From CBFHSF01 sp965658445 (GTDB lineage: Bacteria > Bacteroidota > Bacteroidia > Flavobacteriales > Schleiferiaceae): DNA of 64,000 bases. Both the position numbers and the translations under genes were made by a program. The notes below the pieces were generated by a model. It searched no databases, was not told where the DNA came from, and saw only the letters and a program-made list of their open reading frames with translations. The stretch is taken from NCBI GenBank assembly GCA_965658445.1, contig CBFHSF010000002.1, forward strand, positions 124,001 to 188,000, given 5' to 3'. This document shows positions 16,813 to 24,811 of the stretch, piece by piece. The first letter of the stretch is position 1. Each line of letters begins with the position of its first letter.

Positions 16813-17565
16813 CTACTGTCCTACACTGAAGGCAGCAGAGAAATTGTGAAGTAGTTTTTCTCCAATCTTGTACTGAGCAGAATCCGACATATGCGTACTG
16901 TTCTCAGTATAGAAATCAACCGTTCCACCAGGGCCTTTAAAAATACTGGCCAATTCAATATCCATAGAGAGGGTATCAGCAACCGAACCAATGGTTACAT
17001 CCACATCCCATTCTCTAGTGTACCCTAAGGCATCATCACCAGGATGATAGTTGAGAAGAATATCTGTAGGAACTCCACTGTGATCAATATTCGTCTTGCC
17101 TTCCAAAACCAAGAATTTGTACTTAAGCGCCCATGACCAGTACATGGCTTTTGATGAGCTCAATGGGTGATCTATGTTAACCGTATTGGGATCGGTACCA
17201 TTCAATTCGCTATCCAACCCTATAATGGCTTTTGCCTTTGTATAGGTTCCCGTGGGCAATTGAAGGGTCACCATGTTCTTTCCCGTCTCTTGACTAAAAT
17301 ACTCCACTTCACTTGCGGTAACCCATTGACTGCTTGCATTCATAAACTCTATTCGAGAGATGTAATATCTCATAGCTTCTACGCGGAGCCAATTGGTATT
17401 GGGAACGTTTTGATCGTCATTGAGATCCACTACAGAACCGTAATTCATTAGGGTATTTTTCCAAACCAAATCTCCTTTGGTAACCGGAGCGGGTGTTGGC
17501 GCGTCGTCTTCACAAGAGGAGGCCATGACCATTAATGCCAAGGCAGCGTAAAATACTTTTTTCAT
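16813..17565 (-). CDS. MbnP-like copper-binding lipoprotein
   Basis: This 250-residue lipoprotein (lipobox MASSC, then EDD) has the features I associate with the MbnP family: an N-terminal strand pair, RYYISRIEFM, TYTKAKAIIGLDSELN, the Trp-rich motif MYWSW at 141-145 followed by KYKFLVLEG, then an NYHPGDD stretch with His, and MDIELASIF. MbnP proteins bind copper after a partner di-haem enzyme (MbnH) oxidises a Trp to kynurenine; here such an enzyme is encoded immediately downstream. Which Trp would be modified cannot be read. The acidic residues directly after the lipid-anchored Cys resemble surface-export signals of Bacteroidota lipoproteins. Confidence 0.78.
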   Translation of the reverse strand: MKKVFYAALALMVMASSCEDDAPTPAPVTKGDLVWKNTLMNYGSVVDLNDDQNVPNTNWLRVEAMRYYISRIEFMNASSQWVTASEVEYFSQETGKNMVTLQLPTGTYTKAKAIIGLDSELNGTDPNTVNIDHPLSSSKAMYWSWALKYKFLVLEGKTNIDHSGVPTDILLNYHPGDDALGYTREWDVDVTIGSVADTLSMDIELASIFKGPGGTVDFYTENSTHMSDSAQYKIGEKLLHNFSAAFSVGQ

Positions 17566-17667
17566 GAGTTTTCAAATTTTATACGATTCTTTGGGTCTTT
17601 ATAAAAGTCCCCAAAAAACTCAAGTTGAGTAGTGACTGAAGTCACACACTATGGGCTGACTAGACCC

Positions 17668-18432
17668 CTAGTTGTCAAATTCAAAGGCATCAATTTCAAA
17701 TGCAGAATGTAGGTTCTGCGCCCTTGTAAAATCATCGTTATCCGTGGGGTCTCCGTAAATGAAGGGAACCTGTGTGGGATCATAAATTATGAGTTTAGAA
17801 ATGTCCAAAGTCGCAGGAAAATGAGCTTCTCTGGCATTCTCTAGCAAAAAGTTTGCTTGTCTTGTAAACGTACTGTGGAACTCATTTGTTCCCAAGACGT
17901 AACGGAAAGGCATGGAGGGAGCTGCATTGGTGGTATCAGAAAGCTCCTTGTAACGACCTGCAACTACCAAAAAGTCATATCCTTTTAAATCTCCCCTGTA
18001 CAACCCTGGATTCTGCTCTTGGGCAGACCCTTCTGGAGAAAGCGCTGGTGGCGTTGCAGAGGCCATAGAATCCAAACCAGCATTGATGTACAAATCACCA
18101 GAATACGCCATGGGTTCTAGGAAACCAATGGCTGCACTGCGGTTAGAAAGTGAGGATGTTGCCGAGAAATCACCGATATCCAAAGAATCACCTTCTGAGA
18201 GCAATGCCGTATTTGAAAACAAAACGCTTACTTCATCAATCTGAATAATTGCGCCCGGTACCAAGTAGGTTGAATCTTTTTCAAAGAGATCTCCGTTCCA
18301 GTAAAAGTATACATCTACGAAGACGTTCTTTCCCGCATTGGCATCAACGCTCTCATCAAGAATATCCTCCTTACAGCTATTCACAAAGGCTATTGAAAGA
18401 ATCAATAGTGAACTTAGGGCAATCTTTTTCAT
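17668..18432 (-). CDS. Lipoprotein, probable divergent MbnP paralogue lacking the Trp motif
   Basis: This lipoprotein of 254 residues (FVNSC lipobox at Cys20, followed by KEDILDE) is not a family I recognise by name, but its layout parallels the neighbouring MbnP-like protein. FVDVYFYWNG is followed by a Tyr and Pro-Gly turn, then IIQIDEVSVLFSN, YINAGLDSM (GLD at 119-121), and after 25 residues GLYRGDLKGYDFLVVAGRY. The partner protein has GLD at 116-118 and MYWSW...FLVLEG after a similar gap. The MYWSW position is LYRGD here, so the Trp residues are missing. It is first in the unit, 102 bases ahead of the MbnP-like gene. Copper binding by a different ligand set, or a sensor or scaffold role, is possible. 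Confidence 0.55.
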   Translation of the reverse strand: MKKIALSSLLILSIAFVNSCKEDILDESVDANAGKNVFVDVYFYWNGDLFEKDSTYLVPGAIIQIDEVSVLFSNTALLSEGDSLDIGDFSATSSLSNRSAAIGFLEPMAYSGDLYINAGLDSMASATPPALSPEGSAQEQNPGLYRGDLKGYDFLVVAGRYKELSDTTNAAPSMPFRYVLGTNEFHSTFTRQANFLLENAREAHFPATLDISKLIIYDPTQVPFIYGDPTDNDDFTRAQNLHSAFEIDAFEFDN

Positions 18433-18609
18433 GTGTTTTTATGTTTTGTCGCATGTTGCGAAACGAAATCCAATGCAGACTCCATTGAGAACAACATAGT
18501 CAATGTCAAATATAAGAGTTGATGGCCACAAAACCATTCAAAAATGTAACAACTGGGTTTGTGAATGAGTAATAGGCTACTCAGCGACTTCTGAGGTTTC
18601 TTCCGAAGT
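18433..18609. other. Spacer between the MbnP-like unit and the acyltransferase gene
   Basis: This spacer of 177 bases should hold the promoter of the minus-strand MbnP-like unit, but I find no TAnnTTTG element close to its start. A minus-strand frame at 18429-18671 crosses it and the end of the acyltransferase gene; its composition is unremarkable, and I do not call it. Confidence 0.4.
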
Positions 18610-19386
18610 TCATTGGGACGTCTCAGATGAAGACTCTTGAGGGCTCCACACAAAATCGTCAGACTGCTCAATGGCGTCCATGATTTGGTTGAGAATGGCG
18701 TTGGAAGATTGCTTGTAATCCAAGTCCAAAGGCTCCTTGAATTTCACCTTGAGCTCACATCCCTTCTTTTTGAGGAACAATCCCTTTTTATCAAAAGCTC
18801 TTCTAAATCCATCAATTACCACGGGGATTACGATGGGCTCAAGTTCTTTGATGAGATGTGCCGTTCCTCTTCTACCCTTTACAAAGGGTTTAGTAGTTCC
18901 TTGCGGGAAGGTAATTACCCATCCATTCTGAATGGCCATTTTGATATTGGAAATATCAGTAGGATCCACTCCACGGTCAACGGTTTTTCCCGCTTCTCTC
19001 CACGTTCTTTTAATGGAAACGCTACCTGCGTATGCAAAGAGTTTTGGCAAAAAGCCCGCCTTCATGGTTTCTTTTGCTGCAATAAAGTATACGTTGATCT
19101 TAGGATTGAAGACGTGCCAGAAAAAGTTGATCCTGTTGTAAATCTTCCACTTGGAACAATTGAATACCTGATACATGGCCGCAACATCAGCAAAGTAGGT
19201 CTGGTGATTGCTCACAAAAAGCACGTTGCGATCGGGCATGTTTTTTAGAATCTCACCACCGGTAATAATCGTTTTATTGGCGATATTAAACCTATACCAA
19301 GCGATGGCACCAAACCAAAACACCACCGCTCTTTTTAAGAGGTAGTTGTGTCCGAAGGGATCTCTGGCAAATGGATTTAAGTTCAT
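18610..19386 (-). CDS. PlsC-type 1-acylglycerol-3-phosphate acyltransferase family protein
   Basis: This 258-residue acyltransferase has the GlpAT/PlsC blocks: FVSNHQTYFADV as block I, GSVSIKRTW as block II, and FPQGTTKPFVKG as block III. It would transfer an acyl chain to a lysophospholipid at the inner membrane. Block I has five residues between His and Asp (H-QTYFA-D) rather than the usual four; I recall the same spacing in related Bacteroidota proteins, so this appears to be a subgroup feature. ATG 19386 is used, and the gene stands alone. Confidence 0.85.
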   Translation of the reverse strand: MNLNPFARDPFGHNYLLKRAVVFWFGAIAWYRFNIANKTIITGGEILKNMPDRNVLFVSNHQTYFADVAAMYQVFNCSKWKIYNRINFFWHVFNPKINVYFIAAKETMKAGFLPKLFAYAGSVSIKRTWREAGKTVDRGVDPTDISNIKMAIQNGWVITFPQGTTKPFVKGRRGTAHLIKELEPIVIPVVIDGFRRAFDKKGLFLKKKGCELKVKFKEPLDLDYKQSSNAILNQIMDAIEQSDDFVWSPQESSSETSQ

Positions 19387-19446
19387 TTTCTGGATTTACA
19401 GGCGCAAAGATAAAATTAATGAGGAGGGAGCCTCGTCTTATCTTTC

Positions 19447-20079
19447 TTACATTTTAAAGATAGCCTTTATCTCGGAAACCATCATGGCAGTAGCCCCCCA
19501 AATGGTTCTTCCGCCCAATTCAAACGCGGGAACCTGAACCTTGTACCCGCCTACGCTTACTTGAGTTTGGACAAAATTCTGCTCAGATAGTAAATCAGAC
19601 AGTGAAAGCGTAAAAACTTCATTCACTTCCCTTTCATCGGGAACGTATAGAGGTTTGGTTTCTATAAACCCAATAAAGGGTTGAACCAAGAAATTGCTGG
19701 GAGGGATGTACACTTCTGTAAGCGCACCCAATCCCGTAATTAGATCTCTGCCAATGCCCAGTTCCTCTTCCGTTTCGCGAAGGGCCGTGTCCCAGAGATC
19801 TTCATCTGAGGGTTCTACCTTTCCGCCGGGAAATCCAATTTGTGCACTGTGAACGCCTGGATAGCTATTCCTAAGGATAAACGTCAAATGGGCTTCTTCC
19901 TCCTCGGGGGAAAATAGAGCCAACACTCCAGCTTTTTTTGGATTTTCCTTCCGGATGCTATCCAGATCAGAGCGATCCCTTCCGGGCGGCACCATTTTGT
20001 AATGCCAATCTTGACCAGGGGCACCGCCTTCCATAGATTTTTGTATTCTCTGAACCGCTTCCATTAGCGTCATGGGCAT
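19447..20079 (-). CDS. NUDIX hydrolase, CoA pyrophosphatase (NudL) type
   Basis: This 210-residue protein has a complete NUDIX box at about residues 86-109 (GKVEPSDEDLWDTALRETEE). The stretch just before it, LTFILRNSYPGVHSAQIGFPGG, matches the pattern that distinguishes CoA/acyl-CoA pyrophosphatases. It would hydrolyse CoA or its derivatives to 4'-phosphopantetheine and 3',5'-ADP. The next gene upstream ends 41 bases away on the same strand. Confidence 0.87.
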   Translation of the reverse strand: MPMTLMEAVQRIQKSMEGGAPGQDWHYKMVPPGRDRSDLDSIRKENPKKAGVLALFSPEEEEAHLTFILRNSYPGVHSAQIGFPGGKVEPSDEDLWDTALRETEEELGIGRDLITGLGALTEVYIPPSNFLVQPFIGFIETKPLYVPDEREVNEVFTLSLSDLLSEQNFVQTQVSVGGYKVQVPAFELGGRTIWGATAMMVSEIKAIFKM

Positions 20080-20120
20080 GCGTCTTTTTTCGATTGAGTA
20101 GATGCTTCGTTTCTCCCTGA

Positions 20121-20912
20121 TTAATTGCGAGAAATCTTGGTGAGAATGGTTCCCAACTTAATCCCTTCTTTGGTAAGGTATTCTTGATTCTCCTCATAGG
20201 ATTGAATCATTCCCGTTTCTTTTTCAAAGGAAATGATACCGTATGTATTCACCGTTAATTCGTTCCCGCTGGAGGCGTCTACGGAGGTCATTTTATACTC
20301 AGTAACTGCTATTTTGCGAGACTCTTCAACCATTACCATAGTCACGGGGTTGGGTGTCTCTCCACCTCTTTGGACAACCCAAGAATCTCCACTCTTGAGT
20401 TCGGCGGTGGGAAAATCAAAGAACAACCCTTCCACTAAGTTGTTCAACGATCCCGTTGGATCTTCACTTTCGGGGCCACTTAGAATTTTTCCCGAAGAAT
20501 TGACCTTTACATTGGACTTGGATTCAAGAACAGGTTGTAGAGATTCATGAAGCCTTTCTGCAACTCCAGTGTGCGAAGCACTGTATGAATCGTAAAACTG
20601 TGTAATGCTTCCCAATTTTTGCTCCACCACAATGTGATAGGCAGAAACTTCAACATCAATGGTCTGATCCCCTTGCTTCGTTAACTGTGCCAAAATCTCA
20701 AATTTCATTTGAGTGCTTTGGGTTTCTACAGAGGATTCACCTGCAGGTTCAAATCTCTTATTGGTTACATCAATTGTGTAGTCGTACTTAGCTTTTCCTT
20801 CGGGAAGTAAAAGCTGAGCGAGCCATCCTTCCCCTTCCAATGCATTTGAAAAGGTAAAAGCCGAAAAAACTACAATGGCTATAATCGATGCGGATAGGGT
20901 TCTACTTTTCAT
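20121..20912 (-). CDS. Exported protein, probably DUF6263 family
   Basis: This 263-residue protein has an N-terminal signal or anchor (MKSRTLSASIIAIVVFSAFTF, cleavage near SNA-LEG). The remainder is beta-rich with a YDYTIDVTNK start, a SNVKVNSSGKIL strand, and a FFDFPTAELKSGDSW turn. That order resembles the DUF6263 family of Bacteroidota periplasmic or surface proteins, which has no known function. It lies three bases after the dps gene, so both are probably transcribed together and this protein may share in oxidative-stress regulation. Confidence 0.6.
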   Translation of the reverse strand: MKSRTLSASIIAIVVFSAFTFSNALEGEGWLAQLLLPEGKAKYDYTIDVTNKRFEPAGESSVETQSTQMKFEILAQLTKQGDQTIDVEVSAYHIVVEQKLGSITQFYDSYSASHTGVAERLHESLQPVLESKSNVKVNSSGKILSGPESEDPTGSLNNLVEGLFFDFPTAELKSGDSWVVQRGGETPNPVTMVMVEESRKIAVTEYKMTSVDASSGNELTVNTYGIISFEKETGMIQSYEENQEYLTKEGIKLGTILTKISRN

Positions 20913-20915
20913 ATT

Positions 20916-21392
20916 CTAGTGATTGTTTAACCAAGCTCTTAGCATCCACGATTCTTTTTCCTGTTGTGAGATGAAACCTGTCATTAAATCCACAGTTCCT
21001 TCATCACCGGCATCACCAGCACTTTCCAAAATATCTCTTTCCAACTCCAACAGAGTCTTTAAAGATTCTACAATAAAGGAAACGGCATCTCTATCAGACA
21101 CCTCGCCCTTTACTTCTGCAATTTGGCTTGCGCCGATGTAATCAGAGAAGGTATGCATGGGAGTATCCCCAAGGGTCAAAACTCTTTCGGCCACCTCGTC
21201 CACTTTAGTTGCGGCGTCCGTATAGTATTCTTCGAACTTCACGTGCAACTCAAAGAAGTTTGATCCCTTGATATTCCAGTGAAATCCTCTTAAGTTTTGA
21301 TAGTGAATTTGAAAATTTGCCAACAAACCATTTAATTGGTTGGACAATGCTGTAGATTTTGTGGCGTCTAAGCCTATGCTATTAATTCCCAT
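20916..21392 (-). CDS. dps: Dps-family ferritin-like DNA-protection protein
   Basis: Dps forms 12-subunit shells that oxidise iron with hydrogen peroxide and store it. The 158-residue chain has the ferroxidase ligands in the right order and spacing: H38 (FHWN), H50, E54, D65 and E69. The phrase YQNLRGFHWNIKG is typical of this family. It is divergent from oxyR, a common arrangement for a peroxide-induced gene, and is followed by a DUF6263-like gene. A TATATTTG element (21428-21421, minus) lies 29 bases before the start. Confidence 0.93.
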   Translation of the reverse strand: MGINSIGLDATKSTALSNQLNGLLANFQIHYQNLRGFHWNIKGSNFFELHVKFEEYYTDAATKVDEVAERVLTLGDTPMHTFSDYIGASQIAEVKGEVSDRDAVSFIVESLKTLLELERDILESAGDAGDEGTVDLMTGFISQQEKESWMLRAWLNNH

Positions 21393-21420
21393 TTTTTTAT
21401 TTCTGATTAAAGGTTTCCAT

Positions 21421-21428
21421 CAAATATA
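21421..21428 (-). promoter_or_regulatory. -7 element of dps
   Basis: Read on the minus strand this is TATATTTG, a match to TAnnTTTG. It would give a leader of about 22 bases. The nearest upstream TTTG is only 14 bases away, shorter than usual, which is compatible with activator dependence on OxyR. Confidence 0.5.
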
Positions 21429-21452
21429 CCGATAAGTAGCCGCAAAAAGCGC

Positions 21453-21460
21453 TAAGTTTG
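21453..21460 (+). promoter_or_regulatory. -7 element of oxyR
   Basis: TAAGTTTG matches TAnnTTTG and lies 37 bases before the oxyR ATG. No TTG is present at the usual distance upstream. Confidence 0.45.
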
Positions 21461-21467
21461 AGTGATA

Positions 21468-21485
21468 TTATTTATTGTTAAATAA
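21468..21485 (+). promoter_or_regulatory. Inverted repeat, candidate OxyR operator
   Basis: TTATTTA (21468-21474) and TAAATAA (21479-21485) form a perfect 7-base inverted repeat around TTGT. It lies between the oxyR -7 element and the ATG at 21497. It contains a T-N11-A core of the LysR type and would suit autorepression. Confidence 0.4.
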
Positions 21486-21496
21486 GTATTTCTGAT

Positions 21497-22429
21497 ATGA
21501 CTATTACTCAACTCCAATATATTGTTGCGGTAGATAACTACAGGCATTTCGCAAAAGCCGCCGAAGCTTGTCACGTTACCCAGCCTACTCTCTCCATGCA
21601 GATTCACAAGCTAGAGGAAGAATTGGGGGTGTTGCTTTTTGACCGCTCTAAGCAACCGGTAAAACCGACGGACCTAGGACTAAAAATCATTGAACAAGCT
21701 CGCACCATTATCAATGAATCGGAAAAAGTTTTTCAGTTAACTCAAGAAGCTACCGGTCATTTTGAGGGCACCTTTAAACTGGGAATCATTCCTACCATAT
21801 CTCCCTTTTTGCTACCGAGGTTTGCGAAGAAAATTTCTGCCAAGATGCCGGATGTAGAGATTGTCATCGAAGAATTACAAACGGAGCAAATCATTGAAAA
21901 GCTCAGAAAAGACCAACTCGACGCGGGAATTCTCGCCACGCCACTTGACGAGCAAAGCATTGTAGAAAGACCGGTATATTATGAGCCGTTTACGGCTTAC
22001 GTTCCGAAGGGACATCGATTGGCCAACGAAGAGTTTATTCTCAATTCTGAACTCTCCCCTGAAGACATGCTGCTCCTCAATGAAGGACATTGTTTTAGAA
22101 ACAGCGTTCTCAACCTCTGCGGCAAACCCGGGGTTACTGCCCACTCAAACATTCAATTTGAAAGCGGACAATTTGATACGTTGATTAAATTGGCGGACAA
22201 TGGATTTGGGATGACGTTAATTCCCTACTTGGCGGCCTTAGACCTCGAAGGGGAACACAGAGAACATGTGAAGCCCATTGCCGACCCCAAGCCGACACGA
22301 GAAATCTCGTTGGTCTACAGCAGAACTCAACTAAAAATCAATTTGATTGAGACCCTGGCCAACATCATTCAATCTTCTATCCCAGAAAAATTATTGGAAA
22401 AGTCAAAGGACATCGTTTCTCCCGTTTAA
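21497..22429 (+). CDS. oxyR: Peroxide-sensing LysR regulator OxyR
   Basis: This LysR-type protein of 310 residues has the N-terminal helix-turn-helix (TITQLQYIVAVDNYRHFAKAAE, with the recognition part CHVTQPTLSMQIHKLEEELG). The sensing motif GHCFRNSVLNLCG places its two cysteines at residues 199 and 208, the same positions as in E. coli OxyR. These form a disulfide on contact with hydrogen peroxide and switch on target genes. The divergent dps gene is a classical target. It is convergent with the SLC13 gene, 31 bases away. Confidence 0.95.
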   Translation: MTITQLQYIVAVDNYRHFAKAAEACHVTQPTLSMQIHKLEEELGVLLFDRSKQPVKPTDLGLKIIEQARTIINESEKVFQLTQEATGHFEGTFKLGIIPTISPFLLPRFAKKISAKMPDVEIVIEELQTEQIIEKLRKDQLDAGILATPLDEQSIVERPVYYEPFTAYVPKGHRLANEEFILNSELSPEDMLLLNEGHCFRNSVLNLCGKPGVTAHSNIQFESGQFDTLIKLADNGFGMTLIPYLAALDLEGEHREHVKPIADPKPTREISLVYSRTQLKINLIETLANIIQSSIPEKLLEKSKDIVSPV

Positions 22430-22460
22430 ACCCATTCCACCAGGAACGTTTCCTACTGTT

Positions 22461-23855
22461 TTAACCCCACATCCAGAGGGCAAAAACCACCAAGGTCCCC
22501 CATGCTATGAGATTGGCCCCAAGGCCTGCATAGGCCATGGAGCGAATGGAAATTCTTCCACTGGAGAAAATTATCGCATTGGGAGGAGTGGCCATAGGCA
22601 ACATAAAGGCACAGGATGCTGAAAGTGTAAAGGGAATGGCCAAACAGAAAAACTCAATATCTGCCGCGATTGAAACGGCATACAAAATGGGCAAGATGGT
22701 AGTCACCAAAGCGAGGTTAGACACCAGTTCTGTGAAAAAGATTCCCACAAAAACCACTGCGATAATCAGTAGAATAAAACTCAATTGAGAAACGGGCAAT
22801 TGACTCATAAGCTCCAACAGACCCGATGATTTAAATCCAGATGCAAGAGCCAACCCTCCTCCGAAGAGCAACAGTATTCCCCAAGGTAACTCTTGGGTTT
22901 CTGACCATTCCAGTAACCCCTTCTTTCCTCCCTTTCTCGGCAATAGAAACAAAAGGAGCGCAGAGGTAATTGCAATAGAGGTATCCGACAATCCCGAAAT
23001 CCCAAACCACTTAATCAATTGCGTTCTTGCTATCCACAAAATGGCGGTTGCGGCAAAAATGATCAACACCTTTCTCTCATTGGTCTTCATGGGGCCCAGC
23101 GCTTTGTATTGATCCTTTATCAAATGCGCCTCCACCCTGACTTCTTTATTCAAACCTTTTAACATTCTCGCCAGAATAGCAAAACAACCCAAAAACAGGA
23201 TGGAAGCAATGGGAAGGCCAAAGGCAATCCATTCAGAAAAGGAAATATCCATTTTTAATTGGTCGGATACAAAACCTGCAAACACTAGATTTGGAGGCGT
23301 TCCTACCAAAGTGGCCATTCCGCCCACATTGGCACTCCAAGCAATTCCCAACAAAAGAGAAAGCGACATGGCTTTGGTCATTTTTTTGGGAAGCACATCT
23401 AAGACGCTTACCGCAATGGGAAGCATCATTACCGTTGTGGCGGTATTGGAAATCCACATACTCAACAAAAACGTAGAAAGCATAAACCCAAACAGAATCT
23501 GTGAGGGCTTACTTCCCGCCTTCCACAAAATGAACAATGCAATTCTGCGGTGAAGATTCCATCTTTGAATGGCCAGAGCCAAAACAAAGCCTCCAAAAAA
23601 TAAATAAACCAAGGGATGGGCATAATGGGCGGCCGTCGGTTTTATTTCTTGCACCCCCATTAAGGGCCAAAGCAATAAAGGGAGCAACGCCGTCACCCCC
23701 AGATGAACCACTTCTAAAAACCACCAAATCACCATCCATATAGAAACGGCCACGACATGGACTTGCTGAATCTCAAGAAAGGGATGTAAAATCCATTCTA
23801 CCAATAGAAATGCCAAAGGCCCAGCCAGGAGAGAAACCAAACGCTTTTGTTTCAT
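22461..23855 (-). CDS. SLC13/DASS-family sodium:anion (dicarboxylate/sulfate) symporter
   Basis: This polytopic protein of 464 residues has DASS-family phrases: AHYAHPLVYLFFGGFVLALAIQ, NTATTVMMLPIA, NVGGMATLVGTPPN, and late ELVSNLALVTT and MLPMATPPNAI. The two NTATT/SNLA substrate-site regions indicate a secondary transporter taking up dicarboxylates or sulfate with sodium. I use ATG 23855; the open frame extends to a GTG at 23900, but the 15 added residues precede the conserved MKQKRLVSLL start and would overlap the promoter of the divergent gene. Confidence 0.9.
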   Translation of the reverse strand: MKQKRLVSLLAGPLAFLLVEWILHPFLEIQQVHVVAVSIWMVIWWFLEVVHLGVTALLPLLLWPLMGVQEIKPTAAHYAHPLVYLFFGGFVLALAIQRWNLHRRIALFILWKAGSKPSQILFGFMLSTFLLSMWISNTATTVMMLPIAVSVLDVLPKKMTKAMSLSLLLGIAWSANVGGMATLVGTPPNLVFAGFVSDQLKMDISFSEWIAFGLPIASILFLGCFAILARMLKGLNKEVRVEAHLIKDQYKALGPMKTNERKVLIIFAATAILWIARTQLIKWFGISGLSDTSIAITSALLLFLLPRKGGKKGLLEWSETQELPWGILLLFGGGLALASGFKSSGLLELMSQLPVSQLSFILLIIAVVFVGIFFTELVSNLALVTTILPILYAVSIAADIEFFCLAIPFTLSASCAFMLPMATPPNAIIFSSGRISIRSMAYAGLGANLIAWGTLVVFALWMWG

Positions 23856-23917
23856 GAATTTGGGGTTTCGGTTTTGAGGTTCATTTGTTAAATTTACCAC
23901 AAATTAACGTTTTATTG

Positions 23918-24775
23918 ATGAGCTTTAGTTGCCGAGAAATCCCAAAAGTAGAAGGTCTTACCCGTAAAGAATTTGAAAGAGATTATTTGAGAAAGAGGAA
24001 ACCTGTTATCCTCAAAGACTTCAGTACAGGCTGGGCTGCTCGTGATAAGTGGACCCCGGAGTATTTCAAGAAAATCGCCGGTGACACCATAGTGCCTCTA
24101 TACGACAACTCTAAGGTAGATTACTCCAAAAAGGTAAACGAGCCCATCGCAAAAATGCCCTTCAGGGAATACCTAGATTTAATCGCTAAAGAACCCACTC
24201 AACTCAGGATTTTTCTATTCAACATTTTTACCCATGTGCCGGAGTTGTGTAACGATTTTGACAAACCGGAACTGGCACCCAATGTGTTATCAAAGTTTCC
24301 CATGATGTTTTTTGGAGGAGAGGATTCAGAAGTTTTTATTCACTTTGACCTCGACCTCAGCAATGTGTTCTTGACTCAATTTCACGGGAACAAATCCGTG
24401 CTGCTCTTCGATCCCAAATACTCTCAGAATCTGTATAAAATTCCATTTGCCGTTCACAACGTGGAAGACATAGACATGGAAAACCCCGATTTCGAAAAAT
24501 GGCCTGGACTCAAGGGAGTAACAGGTGATCGTGGCGTTTTGGAACACGGGGAAACCCTTTTTATCCCCAGTGGATGGTGGCATTACATGAAGTATTTGGA
24601 TGGCAGCTATAGCTTGGCTTTGCGCTCTTTAGATCCTTCACCTCTTCGCAAGCTTCATGGCTTGTACAACGTGACCCTTATGAGACAATTCGACAATCTA
24701 GCTCGAAAAATCGGAGGGCAAAACTGGATTGATTACAAGGACCGATTGGCCATTTTAAGAGGGAATCGCGCCTAA
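23918..24775 (+). CDS. JmjC/cupin_8-family Fe(II)/2-oxoglutarate-type protein
   Basis: This protein of 285 residues starts MSFSCREIPKVEG and contains the cupin_8 signatures: RKPVILKDF, a metal-binding HFD in FIHFDLDLSNVF, an HGNKSVLLFDP strand, and the distal His in PSGWWHYMKY. These enzymes are Fe(II)- and 2-oxoglutarate-dependent oxygenases, often hydroxylases of proteins or tRNA. The start is ATG 23918; an upstream in-frame TTG (23885) would add eleven residues that look like leader. It is divergent from the SLC13 gene. Confidence 0.87.
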   Translation: MSFSCREIPKVEGLTRKEFERDYLRKRKPVILKDFSTGWAARDKWTPEYFKKIAGDTIVPLYDNSKVDYSKKVNEPIAKMPFREYLDLIAKEPTQLRIFLFNIFTHVPELCNDFDKPELAPNVLSKFPMMFFGGEDSEVFIHFDLDLSNVFLTQFHGNKSVLLFDPKYSQNLYKIPFAVHNVEDIDMENPDFEKWPGLKGVTGDRGVLEHGETLFIPSGWWHYMKYLDGSYSLALRSLDPSPLRKLHGLYNVTLMRQFDNLARKIGGQNWIDYKDRLAILRGNRA

Positions 24776-24811
24776 GCTTCACTTGCAACCTTCCCTTTCG
24801 GGTAGGGTGAA

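Noticed and set aside
15825..18432. Methanobactin operon
   Set aside because: No mbnA-, mbnB- or mbnC-like genes are present; only the MbnP/MbnH-like pair is, which also occurs outside methanobactin loci.
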